From CAYMJV01 sp964390545 (lineage in GTDB: Bacteria > Desulfobacterota > BSN033 > UBA1163): a stretch of DNA of 41,114 bases. Position 1 is the stretch's first letter; the number at the start of each line of letters is the position of its first letter. Where the stretch lies: assembly GCA_964390545.1 (NCBI GenBank), contig CAYMJV010000018.1, forward strand, positions 1 to 41,114. The letters are read 5' to 3'. The position numbers and the translations under genes are program-made. The notes under the pieces are model-generated. The model ran no database searches and had not been told where the DNA came from. It saw nothing but the letters and a program-made list of their open reading frames with translations. Below, piece after piece: positions 31,077 to 39,342 of the stretch.

Positions 31077-31652
31077 ATGGAAAAGATGATTGTGGGAATC
31101 ACCGGTGCCTCCGGTGTGATCTACGGGGTGAGGACTCTGGAGGTTCTTTCCCAACTGAGCGTCGAAACTCACCTCATCATCACTCAGGCAGGATTGAAAA
31201 ATTTAGAGATCGAAACCCGTTATCCACTCGAACACCTCAAGTCGATCGCCTCCTATGTCCACGACATAGAGGATCTGGGAGCCAGCCTAGCAAGCGGCTC
31301 TTTTAGAGTAGATGGAATGATCGTGGCACCCTGCTCAATCAAGACCCTCTCGGCGATCGCCCATTCGTATAGCCATAACCTCCTCGTCAGGGCTGCTGAT
31401 GTGACGTTAAAAGAGAGGAGAAGGTTAGTGCTTTTGGTCCGGGAAACGCCACTGCATGAGGGTCATCTTGAATTAATGGTCAAGGTGACGAGAATGGGCG
31501 GGATTATCATGCCTCCAGTTCCCGCTTTCTACCACCAGCCAAAAACGATCGAAGAGGTGATTGACCACACCATAGGAAAGGTCCTGGACCTATTTTCCAT
31601 CGATCATCACCTCTTTACTCGATGGGGAACTCTGCCGACAGAGGAGATCTAG
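31077..31652 (+). CDS. ubiX: UbiX-family flavin prenyltransferase
   Basis: The 191-aa flavoprotein has the N-terminal GITGASGVIYGVRTLEVL loop (residues 7-24), the VAPCSIKTLSAIAHSYSHNLLVRAADVTLKERR block and PPVPAFYHQPKTIEEVIDHTIGKVLDLF, all diagnostic of UbiX/Pad1. It makes prenylated FMN from FMNH2 and dimethylallyl phosphate for the UbiD enzyme encoded 16 bases upstream. A specialised paralogue (PpcB/LpdB-like) is equally possible. Confidence 0.92.
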   Translation: MEKMIVGITGASGVIYGVRTLEVLSQLSVETHLIITQAGLKNLEIETRYPLEHLKSIASYVHDIEDLGASLASGSFRVDGMIVAPCSIKTLSAIAHSYSHNLLVRAADVTLKERRRLVLLVRETPLHEGHLELMVKVTRMGGIIMPPVPAFYHQPKTIEEVIDHTIGKVLDLFSIDHHLFTRWGTLPTEEI

Positions 31653-31791
31653 TATCCAGTAAGCTAGTGTGTGGGCTATCTTGCGGCGGTGTCAGCCTCA
31701 AGAATAGACGAGAAAAAGGTACCTTTAGCCTGGCATACGGTGAAGTATTTTCACCTCGAAAAAGATTTAAAGTAAACCCTGACTTAAAACG

Positions 31792-32175
31792 ATGAAAAAA
31801 TTTATGGTTAGTATTTCAAAAGGTAAGTTCAAGCTTCACGCCTACACCCAGAGGATGGGACAGGACCTTCTGGTCTCCATTTGGGGAGGGACGAGACCCC
31901 ATATTGGGGCCGTAGGAATGGCCATCCCGAGGCCGAGCCTGAGAGATCCAAAAAAATGGAGCGCCACTTCATCTAATTTTACCTTCATCGGCCATAAAGA
32001 GGACGCGATTGTGAAAAAGATCTCTGAAAAATTAGCGACTGAATTAAGAAGGAATGTCGTGGTGGTCGCAGGAATTCATTGGGATGGTATCACTGCAAAA
32101 GAGATCGAGATCATCGAAGACCTCACTCAGAAAATGTCAGACCACATTCTAAAAAAGCTAAAAAAAAGAAAATAA
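31792..32175 (+). CDS. LpdD-like protein (prenylated-flavin chaperone family)
   Basis: The 127-aa protein contains DLLVSIWGGTRPHIGAVGMAIPRPSL and a C-terminal VVVVAGIHWDGITAKEIEII segment, which I associate with LpdD of the gallate decarboxylase cluster (lpdB-lpdC-lpdD), a small protein found beside UbiX/UbiD pairs and thought to help handle prenylated FMN. Its place 139 bases after ubiX supports this. Assignment rests on memory of the motif and on context. ATG 31792 has no clear Shine-Dalgarno sequence. Confidence 0.6.
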   Translation: MKKFMVSISKGKFKLHAYTQRMGQDLLVSIWGGTRPHIGAVGMAIPRPSLRDPKKWSATSSNFTFIGHKEDAIVKKISEKLATELRRNVVVVAGIHWDGITAKEIEIIEDLTQKMSDHILKKLKKRK

Positions 32176-32292
32176 AACAACTCATCCCCCTCCCATATTT
32201 CGATCAATTCTCTTGGCCATCGTCACCACCGCCTTTTCTATTTTTAGTTTTATCATAATCACTCACCTATGATAACTCATTGACTTAAGGCT

Positions 32293-32394
32293 ACCTCTAA
32301 AAATGTCATTCCTGCGAAAGCAGGAATCCATAAGCTTTTGACATTACTGGACTCCCGCTTGCGCGGGAGTGACAAATTGGAAATTATTAGAGGT
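32293..32394. repeat. MITE-like palindromic element with TGTCATTCC-type arms
   Basis: A 102-bp unit begins ACCTCTAAAAATGTCA and ends TGACAAATTGG...TTAGAGGT, so its termini are inverted. Inside are two hairpins, TTCCTGCGAAAGCAGGAA and ACTCCCGCTTGCGCGGGAGT, flanking a TTTTGACATTACTGG core. The word TGTCATTCC(C/T)GCGAAAGC is a familiar repeat of many proteobacteria. No transposase is present, so it would be non-autonomous. Confidence 0.75.
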
Positions 32395-32528
32395 TCCCTT
32401 AAATCAAATATTCGAAGAATCTTCTTCTCCCCTTGAGGGCAGGACGTGGGGAAGATGTGAAAAATTTCCTCTTGAATTCACCACCCATGATCATTACATT
32501 TCAGGTGAAAAGAAGAGAGGAGGGATTA

Positions 32529-32981
32529 ATGATGATCAAGGACGATCGTAGCTATCATCAAAGACTGCAAGAGTTCTGTGACTGCTTCATGGAGACCGAT
32601 CCGAAAAAGGAGCTTGAGAAAGCAGCCAAGGGGGTTTCTGGAGACCCCACCGGCGATCCGGATGAATTAGCCCTTAAATTTCTTGGCCTTGGAATATTTT
32701 ATGGGGCAACTGAGAAGGCCAAAAGAATTTCTCTCCAAAGGTCAAAGGATGGAAAGGTTCTCTTTTCGATTGATTCCAGGGGAAAGTACCAGCTTCCTGC
32801 CCCAAGTCCTGATATTGCCAATCGAATTATCACCATAGCTCGTTCCATCACCCATATCGATGCGGATCAAGGAAGGGAACCTGTTTCTCTTGGATTAAGG
32901 AACGATCGGATGGATATAACCTTCCAATTCGACCGAAAACCAGGTGAGGAGTCCTTTTCGATCTTGTTCCCAGAATTGTGA
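32529..32981 (+). CDS. Hypothetical 150-aa protein
   Basis: I do not recognise this protein. Starting at ATG 32529, five bases after GGAGGG, it is a soluble 150-aa protein with a CDCFMETDPKKELEKAAKG segment near the N-terminus, LALKFLGLGIFYGATEKAKRISLQRS in the middle and a strand-rich C-terminal half (VLFSIDSRGKYQLPAP, DITFQFDRKPGEESFSILFPEL). No signal peptide or membrane segment is seen. An upstream in-frame start at 32433 lacks a site. It follows a MITE-like repeat and has no clear operon partner. Confidence 0.65.
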   Translation: MMIKDDRSYHQRLQEFCDCFMETDPKKELEKAAKGVSGDPTGDPDELALKFLGLGIFYGATEKAKRISLQRSKDGKVLFSIDSRGKYQLPAPSPDIANRIITIARSITHIDADQGREPVSLGLRNDRMDITFQFDRKPGEESFSILFPEL

Positions 32982-33104
32982 AAAAATTTTTCTAAAGTGG
33001 GTTCTGCTCGCAAAGCAACCGAAGCTGCCCGTTGGACAGCAATTGAGTATTGTTTCCTTTCGGAGGCATAATTCTCTAAGGAGGACAAACTTCATTTAAA
33101 CGAT

Positions 33105-33557
33105 TTATTCTTTCATGCAAAGATCGACAACCTTTTGGAATCTTCTCACAACGACATAAGAATTTACATTCACCTTGAGAAGAGCGCAACGCGTTGAAGT
33201 CACAAATCTCTTTAAGTGGGGATGTTTCAAAAGATAGAGTTTCAGGAGTTGATTTTTCTCTGACCCTTTTACTTCTTCAACAATGCCGGTTGCTGTAACA
33301 GCCACCGCCCTTCGAAAATCGACTCTTTGATTCGTCCGACTATCCATAACCATCGCCACCCTCGGATCTGTTGTAATATTTGCAAACTTTCGTGTATTCC
33401 GTACCGTCGCAAACAACAAACTTTTGAGGTCTTCAGTTGCGGCAAAGGCCACCAGATTGCCATAGGGTTGTCCATTGGATTGAGTGGCCAAGACGGCCAA
33501 GGGTTGAGAAGAGAATAGATCTTTCAATAGCCGTTTCAAATGGGATGGCTTTTTCAT
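33105..33557 (-). CDS. Pyridoxamine 5'-phosphate oxidase-like (PPOX) FMN-binding protein
   Basis: The 150-aa protein (from ATG 33557, behind GAGGGGG) has the split-barrel flavoprotein pattern: LAVLATQSNGQPYGNLVAFAATEDLKSLLFATVRNTRKFANI and VAMVMDSRTNQ. Members of this group bind FMN, F420 or heme and reduce varied substrates; the exact one is unknown here. It is divergent from the flavodoxin-like reductase gene, with about 97 bases between the starts. A longer frame from 33596 has no ribosome binding site. Confidence 0.8.
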   Translation of the reverse strand: MKKPSHLKRLLKDLFSSQPLAVLATQSNGQPYGNLVAFAATEDLKSLLFATVRNTRKFANITTDPRVAMVMDSRTNQRVDFRRAVAVTATGIVEEVKGSEKNQLLKLYLLKHPHLKRFVTSTRCALLKVNVNSYVVVRRFQKVVDLCMKE

Positions 33558-33654
33558 AGGGTCCCCCTCAGAAAGTGGTTCTAAAGAACTCAACATTCGA
33601 TTTGATTAATTTATGTATGAAGGATAAGATTTTTAAGACCCGGGAGCAATATCG

Positions 33655-34248
33655 ATGAAAAAAATTCTGGCTATTTATGGAAGCCCGAGGCGACAAGGGA
33701 ATACAACCCTCCTTTTAGACCATGCCGTTCAAGGAGCTTTGGATACCGGTGCTCAAGTAGAAAAAATAGTGCTCGGGGATTTGCAGATGTCTCCCTGTCT
33801 TGAAATCTATGGGTGTAAGGAAACGGGAAGGTGTGTGATCCAGGATGATTTTCAGGAGGTGTACGATCAGCTCCTTGCATGTCATGGGGTGATGCTGGCC
33901 TCGCCCATCTTCTTTTATACGGTGAGTGCCCATACAAAGATCTTGATGGATCGCTGCCAATCCCTTTGGGTTAAAAAGCATTGGATCGATAAGATCCCCT
34001 ATGGACAATGGAAACCCAAGCGAAAAGGGCTTTTTATTTCTGTTGGGGCCACCAGAGGGAAAAGGCTTTTTGAGGGAACCCTTCTCACTCTAAAATATTT
34101 TTTTGATATTCTGGATACAGAGCTTTGGAAGGCCCTTTTATATAGAGAGCTCGATTTTGAAGGGGATGTATTAAAGCATCAAGAGTATCTTCAAGAGGCC
34201 TATGAGGCTGGAAAAGAATTTGCTTTGGCCCTTAGAGCCGGATATTGA
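33655..34248 (+). CDS. Flavodoxin-fold NAD(P)H-dependent FMN reductase / iron-sulfur flavoprotein-like
   Basis: The 197-aa protein begins KKILAIYGSPRRQGNTTLLLDHAV, the FMN-phosphate loop of the NADPH-dependent FMN reductase family, and has PIFFYTVSAHTKILMDRCQSLW for the second flavin contact. Between them three cysteines (SPCLEIYGCKETGRC) recall the 4Fe-4S segment of archaeal/clostridial iron-sulfur flavoproteins but with changed spacing. Together with the PPOX protein and rubrerythrin it suggests redox or oxygen-stress work. Confidence 0.82.
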   Translation: MKKILAIYGSPRRQGNTTLLLDHAVQGALDTGAQVEKIVLGDLQMSPCLEIYGCKETGRCVIQDDFQEVYDQLLACHGVMLASPIFFYTVSAHTKILMDRCQSLWVKKHWIDKIPYGQWKPKRKGLFISVGATRGKRLFEGTLLTLKYFFDILDTELWKALLYRELDFEGDVLKHQEYLQEAYEAGKEFALALRAGY

Positions 34249-34323
34249 CACCCTGCTATTATCGTTTTATATGAGTTTTTGTTAGGTCATTCATCCCATC
34301 TAAGAATAAGAGGAGGAGAGATT

Positions 34324-34896
34324 ATGGAATTCAAGGGAAGTCAGACGGAGAAAAATATTTTAGCTTCTTTTGCGGGTGAATCCCAGGCCAGAAATCGTTA
34401 CACCTATTTTGCGAGCGCAGCCAGAAAGGAGGGCTATGAGCAGATTGCTGCTATTTTCCTTGAAACAACGGACAATGAGAAAGAACATGCCAAGCTTTTC
34501 TTTAGTCTACTCAAAGGAGGGGAAACAGAAATTGTTGCCGCTTACCCGGCAGGAACCATTGGCAATACAGCAGCCAATTTGAAGGCAGCGGCTGACGGAG
34601 AGAATCTTGAATGGACGACCCTCTACCAAAAGTTCGCTGACATCGCCAAAAAGGAGGGCTTTCCAGAGGCTTATGAAACCTTCTCCCAGATTGCAAAGGT
34701 GGAAAAATTTCACGAAGGCCGGTATCTGGGGCTATTGAAGGCTGTAAAGGAAGGGAAAGTATTCAAGAAGGATGCCTCTGTGAAGTGGCACTGCCGAAAC
34801 TGCGGTTATGTTTTCGAAGGCAAGGAAGTCCCTGAAAAATGTCCAGTGTGTAAGCACCCTCGTGCCCACTTTGAAGTCCTTGCAGAAAATTATTAA
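34324..34896 (+). CDS. rbr: Rubrerythrin
   Basis: Rubrerythrin reduces hydrogen peroxide in anaerobes using a diiron site and a rubredoxin-type centre. The 190-aa protein starting at ATG 34324 (behind AGGAGGAG) has the N-terminal four-helix ferritin-like part with LASFAGESQARNRYTYF and NEKEH (51-55), a second helix pair with EKFHEGRY, and a C-terminal rubredoxin domain with CRNC and CPVC. It is one transcription direction with the flavodoxin-like gene, 75 bases downstream. A weak hairpin at 34915-34939 may end the transcript. Confidence 0.95.
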   Translation: MEFKGSQTEKNILASFAGESQARNRYTYFASAARKEGYEQIAAIFLETTDNEKEHAKLFFSLLKGGETEIVAAYPAGTIGNTAANLKAAADGENLEWTTLYQKFADIAKKEGFPEAYETFSQIAKVEKFHEGRYLGLLKAVKEGKVFKKDASVKWHCRNCGYVFEGKEVPEKCPVCKHPRAHFEVLAENY

Positions 34897-34914
34897 TCAT
34901 TCATTCTTATGCAG

Positions 34915-34939
34915 GGGAGGTTCCGTAAGCGAACTTCCC
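34915..34939 (+). terminator. Possible weak terminator after rubrerythrin
   Basis: GGGAGGTTC-7 nt-GAACTTCCC forms a nine-pair stem (one G-T). The 3' side is TTCCCTCCCAAAGCGCTTTATTTTAC, so the T-run is displaced. The rest of the 223-base gap before korA shows no gene; promoter assignment is not possible with confidence. Confidence 0.35.
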
Positions 34940-35119
34940 TTCCCTCCCAAAGCGCTTTATTTTACTTCTGAGAGAAGAGTCTAGATCACGAGAATAACAA
35001 ATCATCCTGTGTTAGACTTCCATCAGAATCCATTGATTTAAAGTTACTTCCCTTGCCTGGTGGAAATCGACAAATGGATGCGGAGACGATAACCAGATAC
35101 ACCTCTTGGAGGAAGGGAG

Positions 35120-36844
35120 ATGAACGACAAACCTTTATTACGGCTTAAAGAGGATGTGTCCATCGTTCTATGCGGCGAGGCGGGCCAAGGGATTCAAACG
35201 GTCGAACACATTCTCACGCAAACACTAAAACTCTCGGGATATCATGTCTTCTCTTCAGAGGAATACATGTCCCGGATCCGGGGGGGAAGCAATTCAACAT
35301 TGGTCCGGGTTTCCTCCAATAGGGTTTCAGCACCAGTGGACCGAATCGACCTGCTGATTCCATTCAGTCCAAGTGCTATCAGCCATGTTCAGAAAAGAAT
35401 CTCGCCCAAGACGGTCCTCCTGGGAGAGAAGAAAATTTTTCAGAATGAATATCGAGAGAACAGGGTCATCAATGCCCCTTTTTCTGAAATTGCCTCAGAG
35501 GTGGGAGGACTCATTTACACGAATACCGTTGCTGTGGCTTTGCTTGCAGGGCTTCTAAGAGTGGAGAGAGAAGTTCTCAATCAATACCTCAGGCACCATT
35601 TTGCTGGAAAGGATGACATTATCGTCCAGAAAAACCTCGAGGCGGCGAGAAGAGGATATGAAGTGAGCGATGATTTGTTGGGAAATGGAAAACTTCATAT
35701 CGATCTTCAAAAACACAATGACATCCAAGGAGAACTCCTGATCGATGGCGTAGAGGCCTTGGCCATGGGTGCCATCGCCGGAGGATGTAATTTCCTCTCC
35801 TTCTATCCCATGTCTCCATCGACGGCTGTCGCCGTGCTGCTTGCACAACAGGCGAAGGATTTTGGAATCATCGTTGAACAGGCAGAAGATGAAATCAGTG
35901 CCATGAACATGGTGATCGGAGCCTGGTATGCAGGGGCAAGGGGTTTAGTCTCTACCTCTGGAGGGGGCTTCGCCCTCATGGTGGAGGGAATCAGCCTTGC
36001 GGGAATGATCGAGTCCCCGTTGGTGGCCCACATCGGTCAGCGCCCTGGCCCAGCAACAGGACTGCCGACAAGGACAGAACAAGGAGACCTCCTTTTTGCC
36101 CTCTACTCGGGTCACGGAGAATTTCCAAGGATCATCCTTGCCCCTGGAACGATCGAAGACTGTTTTTATTTGGCTCAGAAGGCCTTTAATCTCGCGGATC
36201 AATATCAAATTCCCGTTTTCATCCTAACGGATCAATACATCCTGGAGTCTCACTACAACATTCCCTCTCTCGATCCAACACGAACCCCATTAAAGAAGCA
36301 TTTTGTCGAAACGAAACAAGGGTATAAGCGTTACAAACTCACCGAGGCCGGGCTCTCCCCTCGAGGTATACCTGGGTTTGGCGAAGGGCTTGTGGTGCTC
36401 GATAGCGACGAGCACGATGAGGAGGGCCATATCACAGAAGATCTCGATCTGAGGACCAAGATGGTTAATAAGCGGCTCAAAAAGCTTGATCTGATTAGAA
36501 ACGATACGATTCCTCCTGAGGTTGTCGGAGCCGAGGATTACAAGACATTGATCGTTGGGTGGGGATCAACCTATCATGCCATCCGTGAGGCCCTTGGAAG
36601 ATTGGGAACAAAGGATGTGGCTTTACTCCATTTCAAGCAGGTCTATCCTTTGCATCCGGAGGCGATCGCCTACTTCAAAAAGGCAAAGAAAACAGTGATC
36701 GTCGAGAACAACGGGACCGCTCAATTTGGTCAGCTCATCCGGCTTAAGACCGGATTCGATATGGATCATAAAATCCTTAAATACAACGGCTTGCCTTTTA
36801 CCGTGGAGGAACTGGAAAAGAGGTTAAAGTCGGTTTTGGACTAG
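35120..36844 (+). CDS. korA: 2-oxoacid:ferredoxin oxidoreductase, gamma-alpha fusion subunit (KorA-like)
   Basis: The 574-aa protein joins an N-terminal gamma-type domain (CGEAGQGIQTVEHIL with GEAGQGI at 19-25, and SRIRGGSNSTLVRVS, to about residue 190) to an alpha domain (FYPMSPSTAVAV, EDEISAMNMVIGAWYAGARGLVSTSGGGFALM, HIGQRPGPATGLPTRTEQGD). This is the usual KorA form of 2-oxoglutarate or other 2-oxoacid:ferredoxin oxidoreductases. With KorB it decarboxylates a 2-oxoacid to the acyl-CoA and reduces ferredoxin, or works in reverse. ATG 35120 follows GGAGGAAGGGAG. The exact substrate is not fixed by the sequence. Confidence 0.92.
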   Translation: MNDKPLLRLKEDVSIVLCGEAGQGIQTVEHILTQTLKLSGYHVFSSEEYMSRIRGGSNSTLVRVSSNRVSAPVDRIDLLIPFSPSAISHVQKRISPKTVLLGEKKIFQNEYRENRVINAPFSEIASEVGGLIYTNTVAVALLAGLLRVEREVLNQYLRHHFAGKDDIIVQKNLEAARRGYEVSDDLLGNGKLHIDLQKHNDIQGELLIDGVEALAMGAIAGGCNFLSFYPMSPSTAVAVLLAQQAKDFGIIVEQAEDEISAMNMVIGAWYAGARGLVSTSGGGFALMVEGISLAGMIESPLVAHIGQRPGPATGLPTRTEQGDLLFALYSGHGEFPRIILAPGTIEDCFYLAQKAFNLADQYQIPVFILTDQYILESHYNIPSLDPTRTPLKKHFVETKQGYKRYKLTEAGLSPRGIPGFGEGLVVLDSDEHDEEGHITEDLDLRTKMVNKRLKKLDLIRNDTIPPEVVGAEDYKTLIVGWGSTYHAIREALGRLGTKDVALLHFKQVYPLHPEAIAYFKKAKKTVIVENNGTAQFGQLIRLKTGFDMDHKILKYNGLPFTVEELEKRLKSVLD

Positions 36845-36856
36845 GAGGCACAGTAG

Positions 36857-37720
36857 ATGGATACGAAATGGTTCGACATGGGAGAGATCGATATCGCTTG
36901 GTGTCCGGGTTGCGGCAATTTCGCTATCCTCAATGCCCTAAAGCAGGCCCTATCGGAACTGGAGATCAAACCTGAAAGGCTCGTAGTCGTTTCCGGTATC
37001 GGTCAGGCGGCCAAGGCACCACATTATTACAAATGCAATCTCTTCAACGGACTGCACGGACGATCCTTACCTGTGGCAACCGCCATCAAAGCGGCCAATC
37101 CCGAATTGACCGTCATCGATGAAAGCGGAGATGGCTGCATGTATGGCGAGGGAGGGAATCACTTCATCCACGCCATCCGAAGAAATCCGGATATCACCAA
37201 TCTCGTACACAACAACATGGTCTATGGTTTGACAAAAGGGCAGGCTTCACCAACGAGTCTTCAGGGATTCAAGACGCTGGTTCAAAGGGAAGGCGTTTTC
37301 CACGAGACGTTTAGTCCCCTCGCGGTCGCGATCAGTCTGGGAGCCTCCTTTGTTGCAAGGGCCTTCGCAGGCGATATCAGTCAAACGAAAGACATCATCA
37401 AAAAGGCGATTTCTCATAAAGAGTATGCCTTGGTTGACATCCTTCAGCCCTGCGTGACTTATAATAAAATGAATACCTATACGTGGTTCAAAGAAAATAC
37501 ATATTATCTGGACGCTTCCTATGATCCTCATGATCGGATGGAGGCCTTCAGAAGGGCGTCGGAAGTGGAAAAGCTACCCCTTGGCATCTTCTACCTCAAT
37601 CCCAAGTCTACCTTCGAAGAGAAATTGAGTGTCTATCAGGAGAGAAAAGATCCCTTGTACAAGAGAAGTCCGGATCTCAAGAAGCTCTCTGAATTGATTC
37701 ATTCAAAGAGGGGAATTTGA
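36857..37720 (+). CDS. korB: 2-oxoacid:ferredoxin oxidoreductase beta subunit (KorB-like)
   Basis: The 287-aa TPP-binding subunit has CPGCG (C16, C19), NGLHGRSLPVATAIKAANPELTVI, and the TPP/Mg motif ESGDGCMYGEGGNHFIH...HNN. A fourth-ligand-type cysteine occurs in DILQPCVTYNK. The cysteine normally seen in GIGC is Gln50 (GIGQ), while Cys60 ten residues later (HYYKCN) may replace it as 4Fe-4S ligand, a variant I have seen in a subgroup of this family. It follows korA by 12 bases, and its stop overlaps the start of the FAD oxidoreductase gene. Confidence 0.92.
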   Translation: MDTKWFDMGEIDIAWCPGCGNFAILNALKQALSELEIKPERLVVVSGIGQAAKAPHYYKCNLFNGLHGRSLPVATAIKAANPELTVIDESGDGCMYGEGGNHFIHAIRRNPDITNLVHNNMVYGLTKGQASPTSLQGFKTLVQREGVFHETFSPLAVAISLGASFVARAFAGDISQTKDIIKKAISHKEYALVDILQPCVTYNKMNTYTWFKENTYYLDASYDPHDRMEAFRRASEVEKLPLGIFYLNPKSTFEEKLSVYQERKDPLYKRSPDLKKLSELIHSKRGI

Positions 37721-39342
37721 TTGAGTTCCGTTACTTTCCAAAGGGGTGGAAGGATGGGTTGTCTGCTAGCACCCGTGCCAGGCAACACTCAGGTATGTCT
37801 TTCGATATGAGGGAAAATTGGGATGCCATTGTTATTGGTGCGGGCATGGGTGGGCTCACGGCTGCAGCCCATTTGGTCAAGGCAGGTCTTAGAGTCTTAG
37901 TTCTGGAGAGAAACCCCCATATCGGTGGGACAGCCTATGTTTATCACAGGAAGGGATTTACCTTTCCCATGGGACCCCTTGGGTTCAGCCATCCAGGCCT
38001 TGTTCAAAATACCCTAGAGGATCTTGCGGTTGGAGAGGATCTCAAATTCTCACGGGTTCACTATCGGATAAGAGCGTTTGGTTTGGACCTCCCGTTGTCG
38101 CTTCCTTTTGCAGATATGGTGAAGGAATTGTCAAAACTCTTTCCCGCCGATGCCGAGGGAGTAAAACATTTTTTTGAGGATATGAATGAATTGATATCCA
38201 TCCAGGCGATTCCTGATTCAAACCCCGTCCTATCTATGACCTATCCTAACGTTTCTGCGGTGGAGTATCTTTATGCCAGGATCAAAGACTGGAGGCTCCG
38301 ACGTATTCTGGGAAGTATTGGCACAAGGGAGCCTTACAGCGGCCTTCCCCTTCTTGCAGCCATGTGGAATCTCATGAGCCATGAAGGAATATGGTTTCCG
38401 GAAGAGGGAATGCAGTCTTTTTGCGAGAGGTTAGTCAAAGCAGTGGTTGGAAACAATGATAAAAGGGGTGAGATTCGATTGAACAAAGATGTTGCCAAGA
38501 TTCGAGTGGACCAGGGGAAGGTCTTGGGTGTGACCCTCAAGGATGGAACCCGGTTAGACTCCTCTTCAGTCATTTCGAATGCCGATTATAAAACGACTTT
38601 CCTCAAGCTGATGGACCCAAAGACGATTCCTCCTGAGTGGTATGATGCAATATCCAGTTCCCGGCAAACAGGCTCTGTTTTTCAGGTCTGTCTCGGAGTG
38701 GATGCGGGTAAAGCAGATTTATCAGCATTTAAGGAGGCAACCAGGCTAATCTATAGAAGAAGCGAAACAGGTCCCCAGGAGAGAGAGCATCTTGACTGGA
38801 ACCCCCAGGAGGTTGACCCTGAAGCTCTCGCTGGCCAAGAACTGGAGGTCAGCCTATGGGGAAAGGATTGGAAAAAGGCCTCCACTGAAGGAAAAGCATC
38901 CATTGTGATCCGGGCCGAAGCCGAATATAGCCATTTCGCCAAATACCGATTGGGTTGGAGGCAAAGGTCTCCAAAATATCAAGCGTACAAAACCCGACTC
39001 GCTCAAGCTCTGGTTCGGGAACTCGATCATCTCATTCCAGGTCTTGAAAAAGCGATTTTCGTGATGGATGTGGCCACTCCCCTCACGTTTGAAGATCAAG
39101 GTGGCAGAAGTGGAGGGGCAGTGGCAGGATGGTCATGGGATTATGAAGATTTTCGTGATGATCAGCCTAAAGAACTGATAGGCACACCGATTAAGGGCCT
39201 CTATATGGCAGGTTATCAGGCCTTCTCAGCCCTCTTTATGGGTGGCGTGCCCACAGCTATGGAGAGCGGGAAACGAGCAGCCAGAGCCGTCCTTCAGGGA
39301 ATGGAGCCTGTTGAAAAGATCTTGATCCCCGGAGCGAAATAA
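37717..39342 (+). CDS. CrtI/phytoene-desaturase-like FAD-dependent oxidoreductase
   Basis: The protein has an N-terminal dinucleotide fold (AIVIGAGMGGLTAAAHLVKAG, GAGMGG at 41-46 of the longest form; then ERNPHIGGTAYVY) and the C-terminal FAD motif IKGLYMAGYQAFSALFMGGVPTAMESG. This is the amine-oxidase/CrtI superfamily, including carotenoid desaturases and retinol saturases. The longest frame starts at TTG 37717, overlapping the korB stop (TTGA); ATG 37795 or 37807 nearer the conserved part are alternatives. No carotenoid genes are nearby, so a desaturase or saturase role coupled to KorAB is inferred only. Length from TTG is 541 aa. Confidence 0.85.
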   Translation: MIEFRYFPKGWKDGLSASTRARQHSGMSFDMRENWDAIVIGAGMGGLTAAAHLVKAGLRVLVLERNPHIGGTAYVYHRKGFTFPMGPLGFSHPGLVQNTLEDLAVGEDLKFSRVHYRIRAFGLDLPLSLPFADMVKELSKLFPADAEGVKHFFEDMNELISIQAIPDSNPVLSMTYPNVSAVEYLYARIKDWRLRRILGSIGTREPYSGLPLLAAMWNLMSHEGIWFPEEGMQSFCERLVKAVVGNNDKRGEIRLNKDVAKIRVDQGKVLGVTLKDGTRLDSSSVISNADYKTTFLKLMDPKTIPPEWYDAISSSRQTGSVFQVCLGVDAGKADLSAFKEATRLIYRRSETGPQEREHLDWNPQEVDPEALAGQELEVSLWGKDWKKASTEGKASIVIRAEAEYSHFAKYRLGWRQRSPKYQAYKTRLAQALVRELDHLIPGLEKAIFVMDVATPLTFEDQGGRSGGAVAGWSWDYEDFRDDQPKELIGTPIKGLYMAGYQAFSALFMGGVPTAMESGKRAARAVLQGMEPVEKILIPGAK

